A stretch of 64,000 bases of DNA from positions 1 through 64,000 of the IMG/VR virus record IMGVR_UViG_3300028831_000505; one strand, 5' to 3'. The DNA comes from a virus. The notes beneath the pieces were generated by a model, which worked only from the letters and a program-made list of their open reading frames with translations, made no database searches and was not told the origin of the DNA. A program made the translations under genes and the position numbers. This document shows positions 48,985 through 56,491 of the stretch, piece by piece; within the stretch, counting starts at the first letter, position 1; each line of letters opens with the position of its first letter.

Positions 48985-49431
48985 CTACCGCACCCTTTTC
49001 TTCGGGATGGCAGCCAGTTCGGCTTTGATGTAGGTGTCGTACTCGATACGAGCGGATTCCGCGCCCTGCTCGAGGTACTTGTAGCCCCGGCCCTCGGCGT
49101 TCTCGTGAACGATGAGTGCGTAGGTGACGATGCCAAGTGGGGCATTGGGTGTGGGGGTCACAGGGTTATCGATGCCGCCAAAAGTAACCTTCCCACGCAC
49201 GCCCTTGGGCGTAACCTCAGCGCTGGCCGCGCCACTCTGCGAGAGGCCGCCGTACTGCACCGGAACGAACGGGTAAGTGTGATTGAGCACAATTTGAGCG
49301 GCGCCCTGAAAGATGCGAAAAGCCTCGGCGTTCACGACCTTTGCGAAGTCGTTGTAGGCCGTCAGGCACAGGTTCAGGGCACGGCTACCACCGATCCCCT
49401 TCGCACCAATGTTTACCCGAGTCGCCATCAA
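48985..49431 (-). CDS. Neck / minor capsid-type protein (HK97 gp10-like slot), 148 aa
   Basis: The section NHTYPFVPVQYGGLSQSGA followed by ALIVHENAEGRGYKYLEQG is typical of small phage proteins in the HK97 gp10-like position, where a loop HE(N/D)... precedes a conserved Tyr/Leu/Glu. The N-terminus is helical. It overlaps the previous gene by four bases. The start may be the second ATG at 49428. Confidence 0.7.
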   Translation of the reverse strand: MMATRVNIGAKGIGGSRALNLCLTAYNDFAKVVNAEAFRIFQGAAQIVLNHTYPFVPVQYGGLSQSGAASAEVTPKGVRGKVTFGGIDNPVTPTPNAPLGIVTYALIVHENAEGRGYKYLEQGAESARIEYDTYIKAELAAIPKKRVR

Positions 49432-49760
49432 AGATAGGCCTTCCGTTCAAATACCTCGGCCACAAGGCCGGGTATTTTCCTGAACTCCTTGACGTCGAAA
49501 GCCCCCTTCAACGCCTTGGGGTCAGCCTGATTTGTTTCCCCCAAGTAGAGGTAATCCCCGGCAGCAACGTCCTGATCCAAGAACACCCGCGCCCGGCTTT
49601 GCACCCGCACGCCCTCAGCGGTGACGATCTCAGTTGACCGCTCTTCCCAACGGCACGAGATCACGGCTGGGGCCGCAAAGGTGTCGGCGCCGAAGCTGTC
49701 TGCCGCTCCCTTCGACCACCATGTGGCCTTCTGAACAAGACCCATTGTTAAGAAGGTCAT
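49428..49760 (-). CDS. Head-tail joining (adaptor or stopper) protein, 110 aa
   Basis: The small beta-rich protein (VISCRWEERSTEIV, ARVFLDQDVAAGDYLYLG) has the appearance of head completion or stopper proteins, which sit between the connector and the tail terminator. The gene overlaps its neighbours at both ends. Confidence 0.65.
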   Translation of the reverse strand: MTFLTMGLVQKATWWSKGAADSFGADTFAAPAVISCRWEERSTEIVTAEGVRVQSRARVFLDQDVAAGDYLYLGETNQADPKALKGAFDVKEFRKIPGLVAEVFERKAYL

Positions 49761-50428
49761 CAGTAGGGCCTCGTGTAGTATCTGATGACGTTGGCCACGG
49801 AATTTGGGTAGCCGGCAAGGGCAGAGTCCGCCTTTCCCCTATCCCAACTAACATCGGTATCTCCGATCCGGTAACGGGTCACGGAGTTGTCGATGCCGTT
49901 TGCATCCGACCGATAGTCGGCTTTAACGATGGACGTAATGGCCCGCTCAAGATCATACGGGAAGTCTTGTTTCAGTTCATTGGTGGAGTTGGGCCGGGTG
50001 ATGTACCCACCCTCATAGGTGAATTCCCAATCGTCCTTGAAGAAGTTGGACTCGGCGCTGTCAGGGGTGTTCCAAGGAACGGTGGTGGTTATCCACCCCC
50101 CGTCACGCTGCACAATCCCCGCATCCTTGTCGATCACTCGATACTCGTCGGCGCCAATAAGCGCTTCCTTGTATTTGACCGCACTGATGCTGATGATTGG
50201 GGTAACGCTGAGAAGGATGTTCGGGGTGCCCTTTCCGGGAAGGGTCTCCTTGTAAATCTGGCGAACCCAATTGCGGCCGGTGATCCTGATAACCGTAGCG
50301 GTTACGGCCAAAATCAGGTCGGTGAGCGTCGTGTCCTGACCGCTGCCTGAGATGCCAAGCTGGGCCTTGACGGTATCCAGCTTTAGCAACTCAGGTTTTG
50401 CGGCCGGTGTTACAATCTCAATTGCCAC
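49760..50428 (-). CDS. Head-tail connector protein (gp6-like), 222 aa
   Basis: The protein is helical at the start (KLDTVKAQLGISGSGQDTTL), then VTATVIRITGRNW (33-60), matching the gp6-like connector pattern LxxVKxxLxI...D..L..LI..A......GR.w. It should form a ring below the portal. The C-terminal about 60 residues contain another helix and a Tyr-rich end. Confidence 0.8.
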   Translation of the reverse strand: MAIEIVTPAAKPELLKLDTVKAQLGISGSGQDTTLTDLILAVTATVIRITGRNWVRQIYKETLPGKGTPNILLSVTPIISISAVKYKEALIGADEYRVIDKDAGIVQRDGGWITTTVPWNTPDSAESNFFKDDWEFTYEGGYITRPNSTNELKQDFPYDLERAITSIVKADYRSDANGIDNSVTRYRIGDTDVSWDRGKADSALAGYPNSVANVIRYYTRPY

Positions 50429-50448
50429 GGCTCACCTGCCAGTCGTCC

Positions 50449-50763
50449 TCAGTCGAGCTTGGGGCGGTCCCGGCCACGGCCTACGGGCTTGGCGTCGCCG
50501 GGCTTGCCCCCATCACCCTTGGCGTCCTTGCCGGCGCCGCCAGCGGCGGGGCCAGCACCCTTGTCCGGGCCACCCGGACCTTGTGGATTGGGGGTGCCCT
50601 TACCGGGCTCGGTAGTCATTTGCCGGTTGGTGTACACCGCTTTTCCTCCATTTACGAGACGATCTGCTTCCGCTGGAGTGAAGCCGGCCCTGTCCCCCTT
50701 GATCCAGGGGGCATTCGACCGGATGAACTCCACTTGAACCCGTGGGCCTTTTCGCGCCGCCAT
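50449..50763 (-). CDS. Small head-region protein with disordered tail, 104 aa
   Basis: The start at 50763 (MAARKGPRVQVEFIRSNAPW) is preceded by AAGGTAGGGACACT on the minus strand. Residues 1-45 form a small domain resembling ones found near capsid genes, and residues 50-104 are Gly/Pro/Lys/Asp-rich and disordered. The end GRGRDRPKLD is a variant of the recurring Arg-Leu motif. Confidence 0.65.
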   Translation of the reverse strand: MAARKGPRVQVEFIRSNAPWIKGDRAGFTPAEADRLVNGGKAVYTNRQMTTEPGKGTPNPQGPGGPDKGAGPAAGGAGKDAKGDGGKPGDAKPVGRGRDRPKLD

Positions 50764-50770
50764 AGTGTCC

Positions 50771-51082
50771 CTACCTTCCTTGCCGCCGTTTGAGGTTGAT
50801 CTTGTCAACCGTATCCCCGCTATCCGTACACACAAATAGCTGGGAAGTGAATACCGCCCAGATTTCCGATCCCTGACGCTTGAATGTTATCTCTGCCGTT
50901 TCAAGCCCTTCCCTGAGTGGGTTACCCCCCTTAGGGAAACACTCGGAAGCTATCAGATTAACCACCCCAGTTGGGAGATCCTCACGCCGCCTGACTAGCC
51001 TGATTTTGTTGGAGTAGTGGTAGCTGTCGACCTTGTCGAAGCAGTGCCACCCACCAACGCCATCCTCAAACTTGAGCAGCAT
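50771..51082 (-). CDS. Hypothetical head-region protein, 103 aa
   Basis: The protein is beta-rich with GVGGWHCFDKVDSYHYSNKI at residues 8-27 and a basic end (NLKRRQGR). It lies between the decoration-like protein and the gene at 50449. Function unknown. Confidence 0.6.
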   Translation of the reverse strand: MLLKFEDGVGGWHCFDKVDSYHYSNKIRLVRRREDLPTGVVNLIASECFPKGGNPLREGLETAEITFKRQGSEIWAVFTSQLFVCTDSGDTVDKINLKRRQGR

Positions 51083-51107
51083 TGTCTACCTGCCTGCCTT
51101 AACGCCT

Positions 51108-51144
51108 GCCGGGCGCAGTTGGTTCAAGTGCAACCGCGCCCGGC
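51108..51144 (-). terminator. Strong hairpin downstream of capsid genes
   Basis: GCCGGGCGC (51108-51116) pairs perfectly with GCGCCCGGC (51136-51144). Inside it GTTG (51118-51121) pairs with CAAC (51131-51134), leaving a nine-base loop: a 13-pair stem with one mismatch. No T-run follows on either strand. It lies between two minus-strand genes, so partial termination or mRNA stabilisation after the capsid genes is likely. Confidence 0.55.
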
Positions 51145-51166
51145 GAACTACCCCTCCCGTTGGCCG

Positions 51167-51640
51167 TTAGTCGGAGTCACCCGCGCCGGCCAGCACCGGC
51201 AGTTCCTGGAAGCCACCGAACACGACCACCGCGGTGAAGTCTGCGGTGTCGGTGTTGGCTGCCGACAGGTCAACCATCCAGTCGAACCGAATCTGGTCGT
51301 CAGCGCCGGTGAGGTCGAAGTTGGCTTGGTGCAGTTCGCTGTCGTTGAGCCCCTGATCCACGGGGGCACGGGTGTCCTGCACGGTCCACACCGAGCCCTG
51401 CGGGCTATCCGACATGCGAATGGAGATCGACGACTTGTCGCCGCCTTGCTGCCCGGCGGTCTTGGCCAAGAAGAACACCGCGCACGAGCGGGGGCGCGAA
51501 CGCCACTGCTTGAGGTCGATGGTGAGGCCGTTCTGCCAGACGTTGTCGTTGCCGGAACCCGCCACCGCCTGGGTGGTGAGGGCCGCGATGGCGCCAACAA
51601 GGTAGGCGCCAATGTTGTGTTGCATGGGCTTGGTGGTCAT
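51167..51640 (-). CDS. Probable capsid decoration or head protein, 157 aa
   Basis: The gene follows the major capsid gene, the usual place of decoration proteins. It is beta-rich (LTIDLKQWRSRPRSCAVFFL, FTAVVVFGGFQELPVLAG) with a hydrophobic N-terminal stretch (YLVGAIAALTTQAV). High expression is expected from its position. No family is recognised, so the role is inferred from context. Confidence 0.6.
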   Translation of the reverse strand: MTTKPMQHNIGAYLVGAIAALTTQAVAGSGNDNVWQNGLTIDLKQWRSRPRSCAVFFLAKTAGQQGGDKSSISIRMSDSPQGSVWTVQDTRAPVDQGLNDSELHQANFDLTGADDQIRFDWMVDLSAANTDTADFTAVVVFGGFQELPVLAGAGDSD

Positions 51641-51659
51641 GTGGTTCCTCTGCGAGTTC

Positions 51660-51688
51660 GGGGAGGGGGTTTTCCTACACCCCGCCCC
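51660..51688 (-). terminator. G/C hairpin after the major capsid gene
   Basis: GGGGAGGGG and CCCCGCCCC-like arms (51660-51669 and 51680-51688) are separated by about ten bases. On the minus strand the hairpin forms right after the capsid stop and may lower read-through or protect the capsid mRNA. It lacks a T-run. Confidence 0.4.
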
Positions 51689-51718
51689 TCAGGTTACGGG
51701 TCTGGTGGAGCGTGGGGC

Positions 51719-52951
51719 TTAGCCGCCCCAAGCCACGCCGGTCTTCACGGCAACCGATTCGCCGTGGCGCATGGCGAAGTCGTGCCGGCTGATCGCGCGG
51801 ATCAGCGTCTCGTCGCGGGAGAAGGCCGACTGCACTTCGCCGTTCTCCACGTAGGCCGCCGAGGAATCCGTGACGATCTCGAGGGCGGTGGCTTCGCCGA
51901 TGATCGCGTCCGTCATTTCGGCGAGCATGATCTCGGAGTCGTCGCCATTGCCCAAGTTGGCCGGAACGCTCGTCGAGACAAACACCGGCCAGCCGTACAG
52001 CACCGGCGCGGTGCCACGGATTTCCGGGTAGATGAGTTCGCCGTTGGTGGTGCGCAGGTTCCGCAGGTAGTTCTTGCGGGTCGGGTGCATGAACCACGCA
52101 GGCTTCTGCATGGCCACGTTCGCGCTTTCCAGGGCGTTGATCAGGTCCCGGAAGTCCTCCTCGATCTGCGTCGAGGACGTGCCGGCCGACGGGATGACGT
52201 TGCCCGGCACCGCCCAGTTGCGCATGCCCTTGGGGGTGTGCTGGGAGCCGTCGTCGCGAAGGAAGGCGCGATCCTCACGGATGGCCATTTCCAGCACGAG
52301 GTCGTCGCGAACGAACTCGTCGGCCGAGGGGCCGGACGTGAACGCCAGCAGGTCATTGCTGATCGGCACAATCGCGGCGAGCTTCTTGCTCGACAGGTCG
52401 ATCTGACCGACTTCCGGCGCGGTGGTCGGAATGTTGCGCGACTCACCGACGTACGAGGCGCTGGAACCCGCCGTCTGCTTGCGGATCGTCAAGGCACCAC
52501 GGTTCATCGGCACCACGCGGGCGCCTGCACCACGGACCACGGTCCGGGCACGAAGCAACTCGATGATTTCCGCCGCGTACTCGGGCGGGATGAGCGCACC
52601 GGCCTGGGTCAGGTTGGACGCCATCAGCGCCTTCTGGACCTCGGTGCCGAGCTCGTCGTCGAAGGCCTTCGAGCAGAAGTACTTGACCTTCTCCATGTTG
52701 CCGTTGGCGAACGCCAGGGCGCGGACACAGCGCGCGGCCGCAATGCCCTTCATGTTGTCCTTGATGGTAAACTTGCGGTCACGGATGATGCGCGATCCGT
52801 TGGTCTCCTCAAGCGGGGGGTCGCTACGCTGCTCCCCGCCACCGCCCTTGACGTTCTTGGCCACGGCGGCTTCGACCATCGGGCCAAGCTTGGCCAGGAT
52901 GCCCGCCGAGAGGGCTTCCATGTTGGTCGGTTGGGTGGTACGGTCGTTCAT
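51719..52951 (-). CDS. Major capsid protein (HK97 fold), 410 aa
   Basis: This forms the icosahedral head. The start at 52951 (MNDRTTQ) follows GAGGACGA on the minus strand; a start eight codons upstream lacks such a site. Residues up to about 105 form the cleavable or scaffold-like N-terminal part. From there the HK97-fold pattern is clear: ASNLTQAGALIPPEYAAEII (about 110-130), RTVVRGAGARVVPM, then AAIVPISNDLLAFTSG (about 200-216), and a C-terminal section with VFVSTSVPANLG and AFSRDETLIRAISRHDFAM. The prohead protease lies directly upstream. Confidence 0.92.
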   Translation of the reverse strand: MNDRTTQPTNMEALSAGILAKLGPMVEAAVAKNVKGGGGEQRSDPPLEETNGSRIIRDRKFTIKDNMKGIAAARCVRALAFANGNMEKVKYFCSKAFDDELGTEVQKALMASNLTQAGALIPPEYAAEIIELLRARTVVRGAGARVVPMNRGALTIRKQTAGSSASYVGESRNIPTTAPEVGQIDLSSKKLAAIVPISNDLLAFTSGPSADEFVRDDLVLEMAIREDRAFLRDDGSQHTPKGMRNWAVPGNVIPSAGTSSTQIEEDFRDLINALESANVAMQKPAWFMHPTRKNYLRNLRTTNGELIYPEIRGTAPVLYGWPVFVSTSVPANLGNGDDSEIMLAEMTDAIIGEATALEIVTDSSAAYVENGEVQSAFSRDETLIRAISRHDFAMRHGESVAVKTGVAWGG

Positions 52952-53011
52952 TGGGTCGTCCTCGATGCAGGCCACCTTCTGGCCTTCGTTGCAAAATGGG
53001 TATGCCGACGG

Positions 53012-53887
53012 TTAGTCGAGCTTCCCCCGCTGGCGGTCAAGAGCGGTCTTGACCAATTCGTCGATCTTCGGTCCGAGCCCTTCGAGAAAGCTCTTGATGA
53101 AGGTGTCCACGTCGCCGGCTTCGGTGGGCACGGTAATATCGAGCGTCGTGCCTGCCGCACGGCTGACCTTGCCGGCCGGATCGATCAGGTCGGCGAGGTC
53201 GCGCATAAAGCCCGCGTTGAACTTGAGGCGGCGGGCAAGCTGCTTGTCCCCACCAGCCTTGAGCGCGCCCTTGTCCAGCACCGCTTCGAGGCCATTGAGC
53301 ACCGTTTCCAGCACACCCACGACCTCGAGGTCGGTGGCCTTGCGCTCGGTGATGGCCTTGGTGTCCACGACCTTGCCGTCGACCCGAAGCTCCTCCGCAC
53401 CACCATCCTTGTTGGTGTGCACGATGAAGATGTCGACGCTGGAGCCGGCCGGGGTTGCCCGGGTGCCTTTGTCGGTCTCGTCCTTGGGGTCCTTGGGCGC
53501 GGGCGCCGACGGGGTCTTCGTCTCCACGGCCTTGGAGCTTTGCAGTTCGGCCACCAGTGCCTTGCGCTCCGGATCATGGGAAAGCACCTTGTACACTGCG
53601 GTGAGGTTGGCACCCTTCACGGTGAGGGTGGTGGTCGCCATCTTGTCCTTGCCCTCGCCGGTCTCGGTGACGTCCACGTCGATCACCTTGTTGCCGAGCG
53701 CGCCGTCACGGTCCGTCAGGGCCTCGGTGGTGATCAAGGTCTTCTTGGGCAGGTCCTTGCCCAGGATGATCTTGCCACCCTCATTGGCCACAATCAGCTC
53801 CTCGGCATCCTTGTGCTCGGGGGCCTTGGTAACGGGAAGCCCATCGAGAAGGGCCTTGAAGTCGGCGGCGGTCTTGGGATTGGCCAT
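53012..53887 (-). CDS. Nested scaffold protein from internal start, 291 aa
   Basis: In frame within the protease gene, ATG 53887 (MANPKTAADFKALLDGLP) is preceded on the minus strand by CAGGAGCCCACC, an excellent ribosome binding site six bases away. Codon 252 of the long protein is this Met. A nested scaffold made from the 3' end of the protease gene is known in lambda (C and Nu3). The product is charged and helical, as scaffolds are. Its separate synthesis is inferred from the ribosome binding site. Confidence 0.65.
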   Translation of the reverse strand: MANPKTAADFKALLDGLPVTKAPEHKDAEELIVANEGGKIILGKDLPKKTLITTEALTDRDGALGNKVIDVDVTETGEGKDKMATTTLTVKGANLTAVYKVLSHDPERKALVAELQSSKAVETKTPSAPAPKDPKDETDKGTRATPAGSSVDIFIVHTNKDGGAEELRVDGKVVDTKAITERKATDLEVVGVLETVLNGLEAVLDKGALKAGGDKQLARRLKFNAGFMRDLADLIDPAGKVSRAAGTTLDITVPTEAGDVDTFIKSFLEGLGPKIDELVKTALDRQRGKLD

Positions 53888-54640
53888 GGTGGGCTCCTGT
53901 TGCGATTTCTGAGCGCGAATTTTGTTGAGGTTGGATTCACGCAAGCGGGCTTCCATATCGGGGGGCAAGTGGATGGTGACGCCTGCGCCCGCTGCTGTGC
54001 GGCGGACCTGCTCCATCTTCGCTCGGTCAGCGCCGTAGATCACATTGATCTCGTCGCCTACTGTCTTCCAGTCGTCGAGTACCATGCCGGCCCACTTGGC
54101 GATGGGGGCGGTGTCAATGCCCTTGCTGCGGGCGTCAATCAGGGCGTCGGGGTTGGCCGGGATCGGCACGCAGCTATATTCGAGCAGCTCCTGTTTGAGG
54201 AAGCGGTAGCCGGTGATGTTCTTGTCGTCGTCTTCAATGTACTCCCACTTGATGGGAATGAAGCCGACGCTCACAGCGCGCAAATACCTGCCCACGTACA
54301 TGCGGAAAATGCTGTATGCGAACGGGCTGGTGTCCCGATCCATAAACTCGCAGGTTGATTTGAGCGCAGTGTCCTTCCAGATTTTGATCGACTGGCCGAC
54401 CGGGGGGATGTAGTTGTTGTGAGCGAACAGCACAACGGGGTTGCGCTTGTATTCGGCAAGCTGCCACCCGTTCACCTGAACAGAGTCCCCGTATCGGTCC
54501 TCACGGTCGGTGCTGATGGTGAAATCAATGAGACGCTTCTCTTCGTCGATGGACCGGATGTCGTCGCAGACGTACTGGCGCCGCTGGAGCACCCCTTCTG
54601 CAATGGCAGGATGCCCGGCCTTGAGAGCGTATTTAAGCAT
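53012..54640 (-). CDS. Prohead protease fused to scaffold-like C-terminal half, 542 aa
   Basis: The first about 175 residues are an HK97-family serine protease that matures the head. Catalytic residues are likely H74 (VVLFAHNNY) and S124 (LRAVSVGF). Residues about 252-542 are Lys/Glu/Asp/Ala-rich with a coiled-coil-like end, and look like a scaffold. An internal start at 53887 allows the scaffold half to be made alone (listed separately). The C-terminus DRQRGKLD is a weak variant of the recurring Arg-Leu motif. The gene is the first of the head operon; the next gene upstream is on the opposite strand. Confidence 0.88.
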   Translation of the reverse strand: MLKYALKAGHPAIAEGVLQRRQYVCDDIRSIDEEKRLIDFTISTDREDRYGDSVQVNGWQLAEYKRNPVVLFAHNNYIPPVGQSIKIWKDTALKSTCEFMDRDTSPFAYSIFRMYVGRYLRAVSVGFIPIKWEYIEDDDKNITGYRFLKQELLEYSCVPIPANPDALIDARSKGIDTAPIAKWAGMVLDDWKTVGDEINVIYGADRAKMEQVRRTAAGAGVTIHLPPDMEARLRESNLNKIRAQKSQQEPTMANPKTAADFKALLDGLPVTKAPEHKDAEELIVANEGGKIILGKDLPKKTLITTEALTDRDGALGNKVIDVDVTETGEGKDKMATTTLTVKGANLTAVYKVLSHDPERKALVAELQSSKAVETKTPSAPAPKDPKDETDKGTRATPAGSSVDIFIVHTNKDGGAEELRVDGKVVDTKAITERKATDLEVVGVLETVLNGLEAVLDKGALKAGGDKQLARRLKFNAGFMRDLADLIDPAGKVSRAAGTTLDITVPTEAGDVDTFIKSFLEGLGPKIDELVKTALDRQRGKLD

Positions 54641-54695
54641 GTAGGAACCCCTGACCCATGATCAGCGGCAAAAGGAAATACCTTCTTCGAGCAAA
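54641..54695. promoter_or_regulatory. Divergent intergenic region upstream of the head operon
   Basis: These 55 bases separate the protease gene and the plus-strand gene at 54696, so both transcription units start in or near it. The sequence is mildly AT-rich (AAAAGGAAATACC). I see no clear promoter hexamers; a phage-specific or sigma-like-directed promoter cannot be excluded. Confidence 0.25.
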
Positions 54696-55277
54696 ATGTC
54701 AACAAGGATCACAAGGATGGATGAAAAGTTGGACCTTCCCACCCGCATTCGAATCCTTCTTGCTCAAGGACCAGCCAAAGACGACTGGACTTCCCAGCTT
54801 GAGGAGATCTTTGGATGCGCCAAGGGTTTCCTTGCAGACCCCAAACTGTCTGAGGTTGAGGTCTTCCAAAACCTCAGCAGGCCAGAGTGGGGGCAATTCA
54901 CCGTCAGCCAAAACGACGAGGGGCTAACAGCCACGTGGCTCCGCACTGACGGCGGGCCGCCTGTTGCTGTGCAGTACCTACGCGAGACTAGCCGGGACGG
55001 CGCCGTGTTCGTTGTTCTACAGGCCCTATTGGCTCACGCTTTACAGGAGCAGGGTCTGGGAACTTACGTCGATGTGAGGACGCCGAACTGGCGACGGGCA
55101 AGGGTCGTGGTTAACGGCAAAGAAATGGAGGGGGTTGTGCGGGCGTGCGCGGTGACTGGATTTTGCGAAGTTATAACACCGAAGTCGAAGGTTGGACCCG
55201 ACAACAGGCTGGCCACACAAAAACTACGGGGCTTGGTGACCATCACCTTCGATAAGGTCGACAGGACCTTCTTCTGA
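54696..55277 (+). CDS. Hypothetical protein, 193 aa, alone on the plus strand
   Basis: The reading starts at ATG 54696, or at ATG 54717 (MDEKLDLP), which has ACAAGG upstream. The protein is alpha/beta with LTATWLRTDGGPPVAVQYL and a helical section (VFVVLQALLAHALQEQGLG). It ends FDKVDRTFF. Its 3' end overlaps the end of the convergent gene at 55224 by 54 bases. No family recognised. The position interrupts the usual portal-protease order. Confidence 0.6.
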   Translation: MSTRITRMDEKLDLPTRIRILLAQGPAKDDWTSQLEEIFGCAKGFLADPKLSEVEVFQNLSRPEWGQFTVSQNDEGLTATWLRTDGGPPVAVQYLRETSRDGAVFVVLQALLAHALQEQGLGTYVDVRTPNWRRARVVVNGKEMEGVVRACAVTGFCEVITPKSKVGPDNRLATQKLRGLVTITFDKVDRTFF

Positions 55278-55793
55278 AAGCCACTCGGCCGTTGGTAGGC
55301 CGAACGTTTCGGCCGTCCATCCGGAGAACGACCTGAGGCATTTGGCAAGCTCAGCGGCTTGGTCGTTCCACGCCTTCCTATAATGCTGTGAAGCCGTCCA
55401 TGGAACCCCACGCACAAAGTGCCCGCCGTCAGTAGTCATCGGGATGCCACAGGCGACAATCCTCGTTGCCTTAGCCCTGAACCGCGCCACGTTGACGGCG
55501 AGCAGCCCCGAGGAGCCGCCCGTATGTGGAATCTGTTTGAAGGGCAGATTGAAATGGCGCTTCCGGTGGGCGGCTGTCCATAACACAGGGTCATGGTAGT
55601 CGTTCTTGCGCCGTGCTTCCAGCCATCGGTTCATCTTCTCAGGGTGCATGGTGCACCAGTGGTCAACCGCGGGCAGATTGATTGCAATATCGTTTGCGGC
55701 CACCACCACATCGGGTTTGAATAGCTTGGTGGCCAGCTCTATTTCTTTCCAGACACACTCAGCACCGCCAATCACCAGTGCTTTCATCGCCAA
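55224..55793 (-). CDS. Rossmann-like protein of the glycosylation cassette, 189 aa
   Basis: The opening KALVIGGAECVWKEIELA (4-21) looks like a nucleotide-binding Rossmann strand-loop-helix, followed by VVVAANDIAI and DHWCTMHPEKM. Such a layout occurs in small sugar- or nucleotide-related phage proteins near glycosyltransferases. The exact activity is unknown. It is the last gene of the minus-strand cassette that starts at 58772, and overlaps the next by ten bases. Confidence 0.6.
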   Translation of the reverse strand: MAMKALVIGGAECVWKEIELATKLFKPDVVVAANDIAINLPAVDHWCTMHPEKMNRWLEARRKNDYHDPVLWTAAHRKRHFNLPFKQIPHTGGSSGLLAVNVARFRAKATRIVACGIPMTTDGGHFVRGVPWTASQHYRKAWNDQAAELAKCLRSFSGWTAETFGLPTAEWLSEEGPVDLIEGDGHQAP

Positions 55794-56491
55794 TTCTCCT
55801 TAACCCATGGATAGTTATCCGCCACCCCAGGCGTCCACGGATCAAACTTGCCGTGAAAGAACACAGCGCGGGCATTTGAAGGCAAGGCTGTCCGACCAAG
55901 GCGAATAAAATAGTTACGGAAGCTGTAGATTCCGTCAGCCTCGCCCCACGTGGCCTCCTTTGGGCCAAGGACATGGCTGATCCACGCCTGATCCGAACCA
56001 ACTATCCCGGCCAAGGCCGTTATGCCGGGGGACTGCCTTGGGTCGAACTCGTCCCACACCCGTTGCCGGGCGCCCGGGGTGAGCAACATCATGGAGCCGT
56101 TGTAGAAGGTATTCTTGGCCGTGTCGCCCCAAGCAATGAAGTCTTCCTTGCGTGAAGCCAACGGGGTCATATCCTTCACAATGACCGAGTCGAGGTCCAG
56201 TGACAGAATGCGGTTGCCAAAGATAGGAATGACCTCGGACGAGAACATGCGCAGGCGCCGGTAGCAGTTGGGTTTGTTGTTTGGGCGGGAGAGCGGGGCA
56301 ATCTCGTCCCACAGCGGTACTACCTCAACCCGGGGATCAATCCCTACAGGGTCATCGGTGGCGCAGATGAAGCGGTGTGGCATGTGGAGGTGTCGTTCGA
56401 CCATGTTCCGCAGCACATTCACATGCCGCGCCGTGAACACCGACCGGTAACCGGGCTTGGCCTGCCACTTCCACGTAACTACGGACAGCAT
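55784..56491 (-). CDS. Glycosyltransferase, GT-A type (GT8-like), 235 aa
   Basis: It has the metal-binding D-x-D in RILSLDLDSVIV (D99, D101), preceded by a Rossmann-like N-terminus and PNNKPNCYRRLRMF. Later, NGSMMLLTPG (130-139) and VFFHGKFDPW match GT8-like enzymes, which transfer a hexose from a nucleotide sugar. Donor and acceptor are unknown. Confidence 0.75.
   Translation of the reverse strand: MLSVVTWKWQAKPGYRSVFTARHVNVLRNMVERHLHMPHRFICATDDPVGIDPRVEVVPLWDEIAPLSRPNNKPNCYRRLRMFSSEVIPIFGNRILSLDLDSVIVKDMTPLASRKEDFIAWGDTAKNTFYNGSMMLLTPGARQRVWDEFDPRQSPGITALAGIVGSDQAWISHVLGPKEATWGEADGIYSFRNYFIRLGRTALPSNARAVFFHGKFDPWTPGVADNYPWVKENWR

Noticed and set aside
51017-54358. An unbroken 1113-codon plus-strand frame antisense to the capsid and protease genes
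   Set aside because: The translation is dominated by His, Arg, Gly, Val and Leu without domain texture. It is the usual antisense shadow of a high-G+C coding strand, and the minus-strand genes here are clearly identified.
54740-54765. ATTCGAATCC, a tRNA T-loop-like string
   Set aside because: No acceptor, D or anticodon stem can be folded around it, and it lies in the coding sequence of the 54696 gene.
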